A stretch of 64,000 nt of DNA from Cyclobacteriaceae bacterium (GTDB lineage Bacteria; Bacteroidota; Bacteroidia; Cytophagales; Cyclobacteriaceae): contig JAHCHY010000004.1 in assembly GCA_026129485.1 (NCBI GenBank), positions 174,354 through 238,353 of the forward strand. The letters are read 5' to 3'. Position numbers and translations under genes: made by a program. Positions 9,345 through 17,824 of this stretch are shown piece after piece. Position 1 is the stretch's first letter; each line of letters begins with the position of its first letter. The notes under the pieces are model-generated. The model was not told where the DNA came from and searched no databases. It was given only the letters and a program-made list of their open reading frames with translations.

Positions 9345-10292
9345 CTCCGGGTGTTTCGCTAAATTCTCCAGGATATCCACTGTCATTTCCTCCAATCCGA
9401 ACTGATGTTGCCATCCCCAATCCTGCCTTGCTGGAGAATCGTCAATCGACTTGGGCCAGGAGTCTGCAATGGCTTGCCGGAAGTCCGGCTTATAGGTTAT
9501 TTCAAATTCAGAAATGTGCTTTTTAATAGTGGATGCAATTTGTGCAGGGCAAAAGCTCATGGCGCCAATATTATAGCTCGAACGGATTTTTACCTTTTCG
9601 GCAGGCGCTTCCATCAGGTCTAACGTGGCTTTCACCGCATCATCCATATACATCATGGGCAGGTAGGTATCGGCCGAAAGAAAGCACTCATACTTTTTTT
9701 CTTTGATGGCTTTAAAATAAATGTCAACCGCATAGTCGGTAGTGCCGCCACCGGGAGGAGTTTTGTAACCGATCAAACCCGGATAACGCAGGCTGCGCAC
9801 ATCCACACCATACCTTCGGAAGTAATACTCACACCATAGTTCACCCGCCAGCTTGGTTATACCATATACCGTGGTGGGGTCCATAATGGTATCCTGTGGT
9901 GTATTTTGCTTTGGTGTAGTTGGCCCGAATGCTGCAATAGAGCTGGGCCAATATACTTTATGAAGCTTTAATTCATGGGCGGCTTCCAAAACGAAGAGCA
10001 GGCTTTCCATGTTCAGCTTCCAGGCCCAGCGCGGATCCTTTTCGCCTGTTGCGGATAGCAGTGCGGCTAAGTGGTAAACCTGGGTAATATCATGCCTGCG
10101 CAGGAGCTCAAACAGCTTATCGCGTTGAAGCACATCAAATTTTTCGTACGGGCCTTCTTTTAGAATGCCTTGTGCATCTTTAATGTCTGATGCGATCACA
10201 TTTTCCTGGCCATAGATTTTCCACAACCCCTGTGTCAGCTCCGATCCTAATTGCCCACCGGCACCAATCAGCAATACTTTTGTTTTTTTCAT
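9330..10292 (-). CDS. tdh: L-threonine 3-dehydrogenase, SDR (epimerase-like) type
   Basis: A 320-residue NAD-binding protein of the extended short-chain dehydrogenase family. The Rossmann motif GAGGQLG is at about residues 10-16 and the catalytic YxxxK at Y143/K147. The blocks YPGLIGYKTPPGGGTTDY and YLPMMYMDDAVKATLDLM are characteristic of the epimerase-like threonine dehydrogenases of Bacteroidetes. It oxidises L-threonine to 2-amino-3-ketobutyrate, the substrate of Kbl, whose gene lies at 12618 in this window. This pathway context supports the assignment over a generic epimerase. The ATG at 10292 was chosen over an upstream GTG at 10328 because the Rossmann fold starts right after it. Its 3' end overlaps the convergent T9SS gene by 15 bases. 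Confidence 0.85.
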   Translation of the reverse strand: MKKTKVLLIGAGGQLGSELTQGLWKIYGQENVIASDIKDAQGILKEGPYEKFDVLQRDKLFELLRRHDITQVYHLAALLSATGEKDPRWAWKLNMESLLFVLEAAHELKLHKVYWPSSIAAFGPTTPKQNTPQDTIMDPTTVYGITKLAGELWCEYYFRRYGVDVRSLRYPGLIGYKTPPGGGTTDYAVDIYFKAIKEKKYECFLSADTYLPMMYMDDAVKATLDLMEAPAEKVKIRSSYNIGAMSFCPAQIASTIKKHISEFEITYKPDFRQAIADSWPKSIDDSPARQDWGWQHQFGLEEMTVDILENLAKHPELLAH

Positions 10293-10311
10293 GCGAAAAA
10301 TATCGGTGCGA

Positions 10312-10347
10312 AGATATAAAAAGTCCACAGACGTAGCCTGCGGACTT
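10312..10347 (-). terminator. rho-independent terminator after the CocE-type hydrolase
   Basis: On the minus strand AAGTCCGCAG pairs with CTGTGGACTT (10 pairs including one G-U) around a 7-base loop, followed by a T run. It lies just after the stop at 10369 of the hydrolase fragment and before the tdh start at 10292, so tdh is probably transcribed separately from the hydrolase. Confidence 0.7.
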
Positions 10348-10368
10348 TAACTATGAAAATGCAATTAA

Positions 10369-11463
10369 TTATTTCTTCGTTTTTACAATTGGTAGGCGAA
10401 TGCTGCTGGGGTATTGCGAAGAGTGATGTATTTTATTGTGCGCAACTTTTGCTTCCGATTCATCATAGTTTTTTCCCCCGGTATTTAAATTGCGATCGAA
10501 GCGCGGGAAGTTGCTGCTCGACACCTCAATGCGAATGCGATGACCTTTTTCGAAATAGTTGCTGGTGCTCATGGGGGTTAATTCTACTTTGTACACTTTG
10601 CCCGCCTCCATAAATACTTCCTTGTCGTAGCCTTCGCGGTAACGCACACGCTGAATGGTTTCATCTAAATTATAGGCTTTGCCATCCGGGTACACATCAA
10701 TCAGCTTAATCGTAACATCGGTATCTTTTACATCGGATGACAGGTATAAAGTTGATTCAATGAATCCGCTTACTTCCACACCCTCAGCCAAAGGCTCGGT
10801 TGTGTATACCAGGATATCCTCGCGCTTTTCCATCTCCTGCTGATCGAACGCTCCGCCCTGTACGGCATTACCGGTACAGCACACATTACCGCCATGTGAT
10901 ATTACCGGGTTTAATGGATCGTAGGTGAACGAATCAGGATTATCCTTGGACGGTTTTTTGGTTACCAGCTTTCCGTTACCATTTAAGGTGTTAGCCTGGC
11001 CTTTGCTATCTAAGTAATAAGGCGTCATTACCGTACTGGCAGGAGGCCACACCTCAGAAGTTTGCCATTTGTTGGAGCCCATTGTATAATAACGCACGCG
11101 GGGCATTTGCTTTAACGGCTCGCCTTTCAGCCAGTGATCAAACCAGCCGGTAATCAATTCATCATAATTCAAACGGGCATCGCCTACGCTTCTTTGGCCT
11201 ACAACCGTGTTTTCGGTAGCGCGTGTATAAGCGCAGTGCAGGGTGGGTGCAATAACTAAGTATTGGCTATCGCGAACTTTCGGGTCTTTGGCATTTTTTC
11301 TTACATGATTAAACAACTCAATGTTAGGACTTGAAGAAACATCATACCATGATACGAACCAGAAGCTGGGAGTGTTGAAGGGCATGTTATCGTGATACAA
11401 TCCGCCTTCGTACCAGGCTTTATCATGGGGTGTACGCCTGATCATTTTTTCATAAGTTCCCAC
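10369..11463 (-). CDS. CocE/NonD hydrolase, C-terminal part (frameshifted gene)
   Basis: C-terminal portion of an X-Pro dipeptidyl-peptidase S15 / CocE-type alpha/beta hydrolase. It carries the rest of the hydrolase core (including APTLHCAYT) and the C-terminal jelly-roll domain (from about YYLDSKGQ to the end, with [14 protein letters not shown]). The reading frame is open well before any sensible start. The GTG at 11463 falls inside the conserved sequence [13 protein letters not shown], so this is not an independent gene. It continues the protein encoded at 11442-12239 after a one-base frameshift near 11465-11468. Joined, the product would be about 620-630 residues, a normal family length. 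The family hydrolyses acyl or amide bonds in diverse small molecules and peptides; the substrate is unknown. Confidence 0.8.
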   Translation of the reverse strand: MGTYEKMIRRTPHDKAWYEGGLYHDNMPFNTPSFWFVSWYDVSSSPNIELFNHVRKNAKDPKVRDSQYLVIAPTLHCAYTRATENTVVGQRSVGDARLNYDELITGWFDHWLKGEPLKQMPRVRYYTMGSNKWQTSEVWPPASTVMTPYYLDSKGQANTLNGNGKLVTKKPSKDNPDSFTYDPLNPVISHGGNVCCTGNAVQGGAFDQQEMEKREDILVYTTEPLAEGVEVSGFIESTLYLSSDVKDTDVTIKLIDVYPDGKAYNLDETIQRVRYREGYDKEVFMEAGKVYKVELTPMSTSNYFEKGHRIRIEVSSSNFPRFDRNLNTGGKNYDESEAKVAHNKIHHSSQYPSSIRLPIVKTKK

Positions 11464-12239
11464 CGGCCATCTAATGCTTTAATAATATCCTGGACAGGCA
11501 AATGACTTAATCCTTCTTTCCAATCTACCTTAGGATAGCGCGGAGCCATATCATAAAACTTCTGTATACGCTGCAGATCTTCCTGGCTTACATTGGGCGG
11601 AAGATTGGGTTTGGCAATATCGTGTTGTGTGCCGTAAAGCCAGGCCGTAAAAAGCATTTGCCCGGCACCACCGCGGTACCAGTTGCCTTGTTCGTAATAT
11701 TTGCCCACGCGACCTACACCGGCACCATAACCCTGCGGTACCATAGCAGCCAAAGCCGGATGCTCCAGCGAAGCTACGGCCATTTGCCACTCTGCTGTGG
11801 AAGAACAACCCAGCAAACCGATTTTACCATTGCTCCACAGTTGTTTGGACATCCACTCGAAGGCATCGTAACCATCGGTAAGCGGTGTACCCAGGATATC
11901 CCATTCACCTTCGCTGAAGAACCGGCCCCGTTCATTCTGCACCACGTATGCATACCCCTTGTTAACCATCTCTAATGCAGTTTGCAATGTGCGGGTTACC
12001 AGCTCGCCATCGCGGTAGCTGTTAAAATTGTATGGCGTACGCGAGAAAATAACCGGATACCTGCCATTGCCTTTGGGGCGATAGATGTCAGTAGAAAGCC
12101 GGATGCCATCCCGCATGGGCATCATTACTTTCTGATCGACCACCGCAACTTTTTTGAGCTGCTCCAGCACATTTTCTTTTTCCTGGGCATAGCCTGCCAC
12201 GCATAGCAGCATGACTATACAAAGTAATTTTATTTTCAT
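11442..12239 (-). CDS. CocE/NonD hydrolase, N-terminal part (frameshifted gene)
   Basis: N-terminal 265 codons of the same hydrolase: signal peptide (ending GYAQ), then [16 protein letters not shown] and PVIFSRTPY, the usual start of the S15/CocE fold. The putative nucleophile region is [12 protein letters not shown]. After DIIKALDG the frame runs into a non-family tail (RWELMKK) and a TGA at 11442-11444. Restoring one C in the GGCC just upstream of 11463 would give [10 protein letters not shown] and join the two parts. Whether this is a true null mutation, a recent indel or a sequencing error cannot be decided from one sequence. The intact protein would be exported to the periplasm. It lies between tdh and kbl but is followed by its own terminator. 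Confidence 0.82.
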   Translation of the reverse strand: MKIKLLCIVMLLCVAGYAQEKENVLEQLKKVAVVDQKVMMPMRDGIRLSTDIYRPKGNGRYPVIFSRTPYNFNSYRDGELVTRTLQTALEMVNKGYAYVVQNERGRFFSEGEWDILGTPLTDGYDAFEWMSKQLWSNGKIGLLGCSSTAEWQMAVASLEHPALAAMVPQGYGAGVGRVGKYYEQGNWYRGGAGQMLFTAWLYGTQHDIAKPNLPPNVSQEDLQRIQKFYDMAPRYPKVDWKEGLSHLPVQDIIKALDGRWELMKK

Positions 12240-12350
12240 AGGCAGATTTTAGTATGATATGGCAGAAAAATAGAGATCATTAAATGATCTGGCAGACATA
12301 AGTTTATGGCCGGTAAATCGAAGGGTTGAGAAACTGTAGGTGCTTTTTAA

Positions 12351-12358
12351 TAGTTTTG
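12351..12358 (+). promoter_or_regulatory. candidate Bacteroidetes -7 promoter box for the kbl operon
   Basis: TAGTTTTG fits TAnnTTTG exactly. A GTTG that could serve as the -33 element lies at 12325-12328, 22 bases upstream. The box ends 4 bases before the ATG at 12363, the same spacing as the box at 8130, so a leaderless transcript is possible. Confidence 0.4.
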
Positions 12359-12362
12359 TAAC

Positions 12363-12614
12363 ATGAATTTTGAGGAATATTTGATCGGTAAAAGAATTGA
12401 CGAAGTGGCTTTTCGGGCGGCCGAACCTGTTTTATGGAAGGAGTGGAACAATCTTTTTGACCAGGTGAGCCCAACCAGCTTTACCGCACAAAAGCTCTAC
12501 CTGATTAACCCCATCCGAAGAAAGTATCCGTTAAAAGTCGCTGAAGCGGAAACAGCCCCTAAACCTGCTGTGGCCGCTAAACCTGTAATGAAACCCAAAC
12601 CGAAAATAAGCTAA
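12363..12614 (+). CDS. small conserved-looking protein of unknown function upstream of kbl
   Basis: An 83-residue cytoplasmic protein. Residues 1 to about 60 look folded and mildly acidic (MNFEEYLIGKRIDEVAF). The tail is Ala/Pro/Lys-rich (APKPAVAAKP) and probably disordered. It has no signal peptide or membrane segment. The stop lies only 3 bases before the kbl ATG, so the two genes are almost certainly one operon. I do not recognise a family. A role linked to Kbl or CoA metabolism would be a guess from position alone. Confidence 0.75.
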   Translation: MNFEEYLIGKRIDEVAFRAAEPVLWKEWNNLFDQVSPTSFTAQKLYLINPIRRKYPLKVAEAETAPKPAVAAKPVMKPKPKIS

Positions 12615-12617
12615 ACC

Positions 12618-13814
12618 ATGTATAAAAGACTTCAACCTGTATTGCAGAAAGAGCTTGATTCTATTCGCGAAGCCGGACTTTTCAAAAGAGAAAGGATAAT
12701 TGTTACTCCGCAGGGAGCAGATATAAAAACCAGTGATGGGAAAGAAGTTATAAATTTTTGTGCCAACAATTATCTCGGCCTTTCATCGCACCCGCGTGTG
12801 ATAGCCGCTGCCAAAAAAGCGATTGATACGCATGGCTTCGGTATGTCGTCAGTCCGGTTTATTTGCGGTACGCAGGATATTCACAAAGAGCTGGAAAAAA
12901 AGATTTCTGAATTTTTGGGTACGGAAGATACAATACTTTATGCGGCTGCTTTCGATGCCAACGGTGGTGTGTTTGAGCCTTTGCTGGGTGAGAAAGATGC
13001 GATCATTTCCGATGAGCTGAATCATGCTTCCATTATTGATGGTGTGCGCCTATGCAAAGCCATGCGGTATCGCTATAAGCATAATGATATGGCCGACCTG
13101 AAACTGCAATTAGAGGAAGCCCGCAAGGCAGGAGCCAACCAGGTTATTATTGTTACCGATGGCGCATTTTCAATGGATGGCACTATTGCGCAGCTTGACA
13201 AGATCTGCGACCTGGCGGATGAATATGAGGCATTGGTGATGACAGATGAATGTCATTCATCCGGCTTTATCGGTAAAACCGGTCGTGGTGTACCGGAATA
13301 TTGTAATGTGATCGGTCGCGTGGATATTATTACCGGTACGTTGGGGAAGGCATTAGGCGGTGCATCGGGTGGATTCACTTCCGGCCGTAAGGAAATTATT
13401 GAAATGCTGCGCCAGCGTTCGCGCCCCTATTTGTTCTCCAATACACTGGCACCCTCTATTGTGGGAGCTTCCATTGAAGTATTTAATATGCTATCGGAAA
13501 CAACGGCCTTGCGCGATAAGCTGGAGCAAAGCACGAAATACTTCCGTGAAAAAATGACGGCAGCCGGTTTTGATATTAAGCCGGGTGTGCACCCTATTGT
13601 GCCGATTATGCTGTACGAAGCGCCATTGGCGCAAAAATTTGCAGAACGATTATTAGAAAAAGGAATTTACGTGATCGGGTTTTTCTTTCCTGTTGTGGCC
13701 AAAGGAAAGGCACGCATACGCGTACAGATTTCGGCTGCGCACGAGCAGCATCATCTGGATAAGGCGATACAGGCGTTTACGGAAGTGGGAAAAGAGTTGG
13801 GGGTGTTGAAGTAA
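12618..13814 (+). CDS. kbl: glycine C-acetyltransferase (2-amino-3-ketobutyrate CoA ligase)
   Basis: A 398-residue PLP enzyme of the alpha-oxoamine synthase family. It splits 2-amino-3-ketobutyrate with CoA into glycine and acetyl-CoA, the second step of threonine breakdown after Tdh (gene at 9330-10292). Visible features: INFCANNYLGLSSHP near residue 45-58, the cofactor-contacting DECHSSGFIG (about 210-219), and the PLP Schiff-base lysine at K244 in TGTLGKALGG. Length and N terminus agree with family members. It is cotranscribed with the small gene just upstream. The related AKB/KAPA synthase BioF is less likely given tdh nearby and the sequence blocks. Confidence 0.95.
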   Translation: MYKRLQPVLQKELDSIREAGLFKRERIIVTPQGADIKTSDGKEVINFCANNYLGLSSHPRVIAAAKKAIDTHGFGMSSVRFICGTQDIHKELEKKISEFLGTEDTILYAAAFDANGGVFEPLLGEKDAIISDELNHASIIDGVRLCKAMRYRYKHNDMADLKLQLEEARKAGANQVIIVTDGAFSMDGTIAQLDKICDLADEYEALVMTDECHSSGFIGKTGRGVPEYCNVIGRVDIITGTLGKALGGASGGFTSGRKEIIEMLRQRSRPYLFSNTLAPSIVGASIEVFNMLSETTALRDKLEQSTKYFREKMTAAGFDIKPGVHPIVPIMLYEAPLAQKFAERLLEKGIYVIGFFFPVVAKGKARIRVQISAAHEQHHLDKAIQAFTEVGKELGVLK

Positions 13815-13940
13815 GATGAAATCGCTTATCGGGAAGCTTCAAAAGAGGCACACTTTTACTACGAGTTAGCAGCCCGCCTGTCCGATAAAGAGTTTTACCG
13901 GGAGATGCTAAGCAATTATCTCAAAAGAACCGGCCGGTAA
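13815..13940 (+). pseudogene. orphan coding remnant directly after kbl
   Basis: Immediately after the kbl TAA, in the same frame, 41 codons stay open to a TAA at 13938. They read like real protein (DEIAYREASKEAHFYYELAA, then RLSDKEFYREML and so on), with helical heptad-like spacing and a soluble composition. There is no usable start codon in front of it, and kbl is already full length, so this is not part of Kbl. I infer the 3' end of a gene whose 5' part was lost. I do not recognise the family. An ATG at 13816 in another frame gives only a 17-residue peptide and is ignored. Confidence 0.45.
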
Positions 13941-14366
13941 TTACCTCACCTTCTTCGGGATCAGGTCAGAGTCAGCAGAAAAAATCCCAAACAGGGCTTG
14001 TGTATTTCCTGTGGCTAAAAAATAGATTTTGTTTTTCTTTCCCTTCAGTTTAAGGCTGTACATGTTCAGGAACGGAATGAGCTTGATGTTCTTTACATCA
14101 GACCAATCGTAGCTTTTTACCTTGTGCGGATTGATAACCGCAATTTTCTTTTTGCTGAGCGCCACCCGTTTAATGTTTTTAGATACCAGCAGGTGCAACG
14201 ATAAAAAAATCAGCGCAAGCGTAAAGAGGGCAAAGGATACAAACCGGGCTTTAGGGGAATCTCCAAACTGAAGGAGCATAAGTGCGGAGGCCAGTCCCTG
14301 AAGCGCACTAAGCGCCAGGAAAAAATACCGGGCCAGGTAAAATTTAACCGGGGTTGCTTCTTTCAT
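13941..14366 (-). CDS. small membrane protein with bacterial PH-like domain
   Basis: A 141-residue protein with two hydrophobic helices (about residues 15-33 and 43-62), then a cytosolic beta-rich segment containing LSKKKIAVINPHKVKSYDW and a following KLIPFL strand, resembling a bPH (YdbT/YcxE-like) domain. Function is unknown. It is convergent with kbl: its stop codon begins at the base after the remnant ORF stop. Start ATG at 14366. The inverted repeat at 14455-14547 lies upstream. Confidence 0.7.
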   Translation of the reverse strand: MKEATPVKFYLARYFFLALSALQGLASALMLLQFGDSPKARFVSFALFTLALIFLSLHLLVSKNIKRVALSKKKIAVINPHKVKSYDWSDVKNIKLIPFLNMYSLKLKGKKNKIYFLATGNTQALFGIFSADSDLIPKKVR

Positions 14367-14454
14367 TAAACATATTTGTTGGTTTATGAAGTACGAAGTT
14401 AGAAAATTCTATGCAATAGTTTACATTTTAAGCCTTCCCGGGAAATCCACAGCA

Positions 14455-14547
14455 TTTAACCACATAGAAACATAGTCCACATAGCTTGTCCTGAATGCCT
14501 TTCAAAAAGTTGATTGCCTATGTGCCCTATGTTTCTATGTGGTTAAA
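14455..14547. repeat. long palindromic repeat, CACATAG family, copy 1
   Basis: A 30-base left arm (14455-14484, beginning TTTAACCACATAGAAACATAG) pairs with a right arm (14518-14547) at 28 of 30 positions around a 33-base loop. A related but more diverged palindrome lies at 46792-46868. This fills most of the 198-base gap between the bPH protein gene and the WD40-caspase gene. It could fold in RNA in either direction and may act as a bidirectional terminator or be a mobile REP/MITE-type repeat. No coding potential is seen. Confidence 0.85.
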
Positions 14548-14564
14548 GTAGAATCAGCAACAAG

Positions 14565-17500
14565 CTATTTCTCTTTTTCAATCACCACCGGAAAATCCTG
14601 TCCCCGCGAGAAGGTGTAGGGATACTGCGGTTTGCCTTTCAGCTTTTGGGTCATCTCCGGCACCTGGTCATCGAGGTAAGACTTCAGCTCGTAAATTGTA
14701 ACCTTACCGTCTTTGGGCACGCCATCGGCATCGCCCTGCAAGGCTTTGATCAATAAATACGTAAATAATCCGTGCCCCAGCTCGTCAAATTCGGTTGCGA
14801 ACTGTTCGCTGCCGGCCGATGCCATTACATGTATGCCTGCGCTGCGCGAGAGCTGGGCGATAGCTTTTTCTTCGGCTGCGCCACGTGTGGCTAACAGCTC
14901 AACCGACCCGCCTGATTGGCAGGCATCCATCACAATCAGTTGCTTAAGCGCTTTTATATTTTTCAGTTTGTCCTGTAACACGCTTGCTTCAATAGCTTCC
15001 TTTTGAAGCGAACCCAGGTCATACAAACGACTGCTTTCAGTGGGAATAAAAAAGAACAGGTTGTCTACCATGCTGCCGTGGCCGGCATAATAAAATATAA
15101 ACACATCTTCCTGGTGAATTTTGCCGGCAAGCTCATCAAGCTTTTTCAGAATGTTGGTGCGCGATGCTTCTTCATCGTACAATGTGTGCAGCTCTAAGTT
15201 TTTGAACAAGCTCCCTTTCTCATCCAGCACTTTACCAAACGATTCCGCATCGGGCCGGGCATAGTTCAATACCAGCTTTGGATTTTTGTACTGATTGATA
15301 CCTACGGACAGGATATAGCAAACGCTGCTTTTGCCACCGTGGTCGGCCACAATTTCTACCGACTGCGGGTCGGATTCAATTTTTTCTTTGTTGACGGCAG
15401 ATGCTGTTATGGTGTTGGTTCCGTTGACCAAGGTAAGCGCATGCCGGTAGGTTGTGCTTTCGCCCTTGCGAACGGGCAGCGCAAGATTTGATTTTTCGAT
15501 GGGAACACTTTTCCCGTTATGGAACAATTTCAGGGTTTCAATCGTGCTGCCAGTGTGGGTAAGCTTTACCAGCACTTCGGTTTGGGTAGCGTCATTTCCC
15601 GGAAGGGTGGCAATTCTTACACCGGGCGGAGGCGCACTGTTAAGCTTACCTTGTATGCTTTTTAAGTTATCGTTTCCACGACTCTGGAAAATTTTAGGTA
15701 ACAGGTCTGGCCTGTAAAATTCGTTGAAGAACTGATCTGCACCGTAGGTATTCAATCCATTCACAAAGTGAATATACTGGCGTGCGCCTTCGGTTCCGTT
15801 AAAGTATCCCTCCGGATTCTTTACCATCCACTCTTTATCACCAAAATGAATATGCTCAAAAAATTCTTTGCCGGTAGTCAAATCCCAGAACTTGGTAACA
15901 CCATCCAGGCTATGGCTGATCAGCATTTTTTCATCGGGTGTAAGGATCAATGATGTGATTTCCGCCACATGACTTTCGTAGGTCTTCAGCACTTTGTCCG
16001 TGTTTACATCCCAATACCTAATTATGCGATCCGCCCCAGCGCTGTATATTCCGGTTTCCGTATGATTAAAGAGTGCAACATGCACAGCGCCCTGGTGCCC
16101 GGATAATTTTTTTTCAGCCAGGCCGGTAGCAATATCCCATAGCCTGATGGAACCATCCCAGCTTGCCGAGAGCAATCGCTTGCCGTCTTTGGATGACGCC
16201 AGCGATGCCACTACATCGGTATGTCCCTCAAAGGTGCGTACTGTTTTTTTGGAATCGACCTCGCGCATTTGCAGCTTGTCGGTATTATCGCCCAGGGTAG
16301 CAGTGAACACGTATAAGTCGTTTTTGCTGAACATGGAAACATAAGCCGATCCCTCTTTCAGCTCAAAGTAATGAAGACGTTTGCCGGTACGGGCATCGTG
16401 TATTTTCAACGTGCCATCCCAACTGCTGCTGATGATCTGTGTTTCATCGCTGTTGAAATGAACATCGAATACGGGTTGCTGGTACGACTTAATGGAAAGA
16501 ATCGTATCGCCCTTCTCCACATTCCATAACATGAGCGAGCCATCTCCGCCACCGGTAAGCAGCTTTTTACCATCAGCAGAATATTGATAGCACAAGGCTG
16601 TTTTTTGGTGGCCGGTAAATTCCATTTTGGTTTTACCGGTAGCGATGTCCCAGCTTTTAAGCTTGTTGCCGAATTTGCCCTTTAAAAGTGTTTTACCATC
16701 GCGGCTCAGCAAAAGGTTATTCCGGTAGCGTACATAACGGGCAATGTAAGAGTCCCAGTAAGAGTTGGGGTTGTAGGTTAAGCCGCCTTTATCGCGTTGG
16801 TTCAGAAAGCCGGTTAGCTCACCTTTCTTTTTGCCTGAGATTGCATCATAGATCAGCACCACATTATTGTCGCAGGCAACCAGTATTTCCCTGCCCGACA
16901 GTTTGAATTTTGCCTGTGTAATTTCACCGGCCGGTTGCGGATTGATGGTGAGCAGCGAATCTCCTTTTTCCGAATAAAGGGTAACTACTTTTCCGGTGCT
17001 GGTTAAAATCTTTTTGCCGTCTGCGCTTATATCTGCTGAAGTTATATCTTCAACGTGCTTACTGAAGATGGTAATGGGTTGGGCTTGCGCGAGATCATAT
17101 TTGATTACTTCCTTTCGTGTGGCTTTAATTATGAAGCGGCTGTCAGGAGTAAAAGCCTGGTCGACCGTGCAGCCGCCACAAAACCCGAAGGCATTTGGTT
17201 TAATGGTGTTGGTCTTAGACCAGTCTTTGGTGCTATATAAATCTACTGTGGCATCGGTGCCTACGGCCAGCCACCGGCCATCGCCACTGAGCGATACATT
17301 TTCTGCACCCCGGTTTCCCTGCGCTACCATCCACGATTTGATTTTCTTTCCGCTGGGAAATTCCCACACATGCACCATCTGGCCGAGGGAAACAAAATAG
17401 TGTCCTTGCGGATCGAAGGCCACATCGTTAATGCGCTCTTGCCCGGAGCCATAATTTTTATTGTACCATTCGGTATCGTCAAGCGCAATAGACAAAACCT

Positions 17501-17813
17501 GCTTGCCGGTTTTTACTTCCCATATTTTTAAGGTGCGATCGTTTCCCCCGGTAAGCAGGTGTTTACCATCGCGGCTAAAGTCTAAGCTGATTACCGATGC
17601 CTGGTGCCCCAGGAAGCTGCGCACTTCGCGGCCTGAGCTTAACTCCCACAGCTTGGCCGATTTATCACGGCTGGCAGTTGCTACATAATTACTATCCGGG
17701 CTTATGGCAACGGCCACCACGGCAAGCTCATGTCCTTTTTGAATAATGGTTTCGATCGACTGGCCTGATGCAAGCGTAGCCGATGCCAGAAGAAAAAAGA
17801 TAATCCGGCTCAT
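14565..17813 (-). CDS. secreted WD40-repeat protein with C-terminal caspase (peptidase C14) domain
   Basis: A 1082-residue protein: signal peptide (ending SGQS at about residue 18), then two stretches of WD40 repeats with recurring GHxxxV and KLWDxxTG-type units (roughly 25-340 and 365-660), a linker with an Ig-like beta domain (about 725-815), and a caspase-like domain from about residue 828. The catalytic dyad can be placed at H912 (YYAGHG) and C965 (MDACQSGG), so the protease looks active. Caspase-like enzymes cut after basic or acidic residues; WD40 propellers would bind partners or substrates. It starts 11 bases after cdaA in the same direction, so cotranscription with folP and cdaA is likely. 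Target and role are unknown. Confidence 0.9.
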   Translation of the reverse strand: MSRIIFFLLASATLASGQSIETIIQKGHELAVVAVAISPDSNYVATASRDKSAKLWELSSGREVRSFLGHQASVISLDFSRDGKHLLTGGNDRTLKIWEVKTGKQVLSIALDDTEWYNKNYGSGQERINDVAFDPQGHYFVSLGQMVHVWEFPSGKKIKSWMVAQGNRGAENVSLSGDGRWLAVGTDATVDLYSTKDWSKTNTIKPNAFGFCGGCTVDQAFTPDSRFIIKATRKEVIKYDLAQAQPITIFSKHVEDITSADISADGKKILTSTGKVVTLYSEKGDSLLTINPQPAGEITQAKFKLSGREILVACDNNVVLIYDAISGKKKGELTGFLNQRDKGGLTYNPNSYWDSYIARYVRYRNNLLLSRDGKTLLKGKFGNKLKSWDIATGKTKMEFTGHQKTALCYQYSADGKKLLTGGGDGSLMLWNVEKGDTILSIKSYQQPVFDVHFNSDETQIISSSWDGTLKIHDARTGKRLHYFELKEGSAYVSMFSKNDLYVFTATLGDNTDKLQMREVDSKKTVRTFEGHTDVVASLASSKDGKRLLSASWDGSIRLWDIATGLAEKKLSGHQGAVHVALFNHTETGIYSAGADRIIRYWDVNTDKVLKTYESHVAEITSLILTPDEKMLISHSLDGVTKFWDLTTGKEFFEHIHFGDKEWMVKNPEGYFNGTEGARQYIHFVNGLNTYGADQFFNEFYRPDLLPKIFQSRGNDNLKSIQGKLNSAPPPGVRIATLPGNDATQTEVLVKLTHTGSTIETLKLFHNGKSVPIEKSNLALPVRKGESTTYRHALTLVNGTNTITASAVNKEKIESDPQSVEIVADHGGKSSVCYILSVGINQYKNPKLVLNYARPDAESFGKVLDEKGSLFKNLELHTLYDEEASRTNILKKLDELAGKIHQEDVFIFYYAGHGSMVDNLFFFIPTESSRLYDLGSLQKEAIEASVLQDKLKNIKALKQLIVMDACQSGGSVELLATRGAAEEKAIAQLSRSAGIHVMASAGSEQFATEFDELGHGLFTYLLIKALQGDADGVPKDGKVTIYELKSYLDDQVPEMTQKLKGKPQYPYTFSRGQDFPVVIEKEK

Positions 17814-17824
17814 GGTATAAAAAA

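Noticed and set aside
11445-11450. Programmed -1 frameshifting at a run of six A in the CocE-type gene
   Set aside because: The family sequence is already in the other frame upstream of the A run (PVGTYEKM), so the frame change occurs earlier, near the GGCC at 11465-11468. A lost base explains it better.
13816-13869. A 17-residue ORF starting with ATG after kbl
   Set aside because: The alternative frame of the same DNA reads like real protein for 41 codons; the short ORF does not.
14565-17813. The WD40-caspase as part of an antiphage defence island
   Set aside because: Neighbours are folate and c-di-AMP genes, the protein is exported, and no nuclease, toxin or other defence gene is near.
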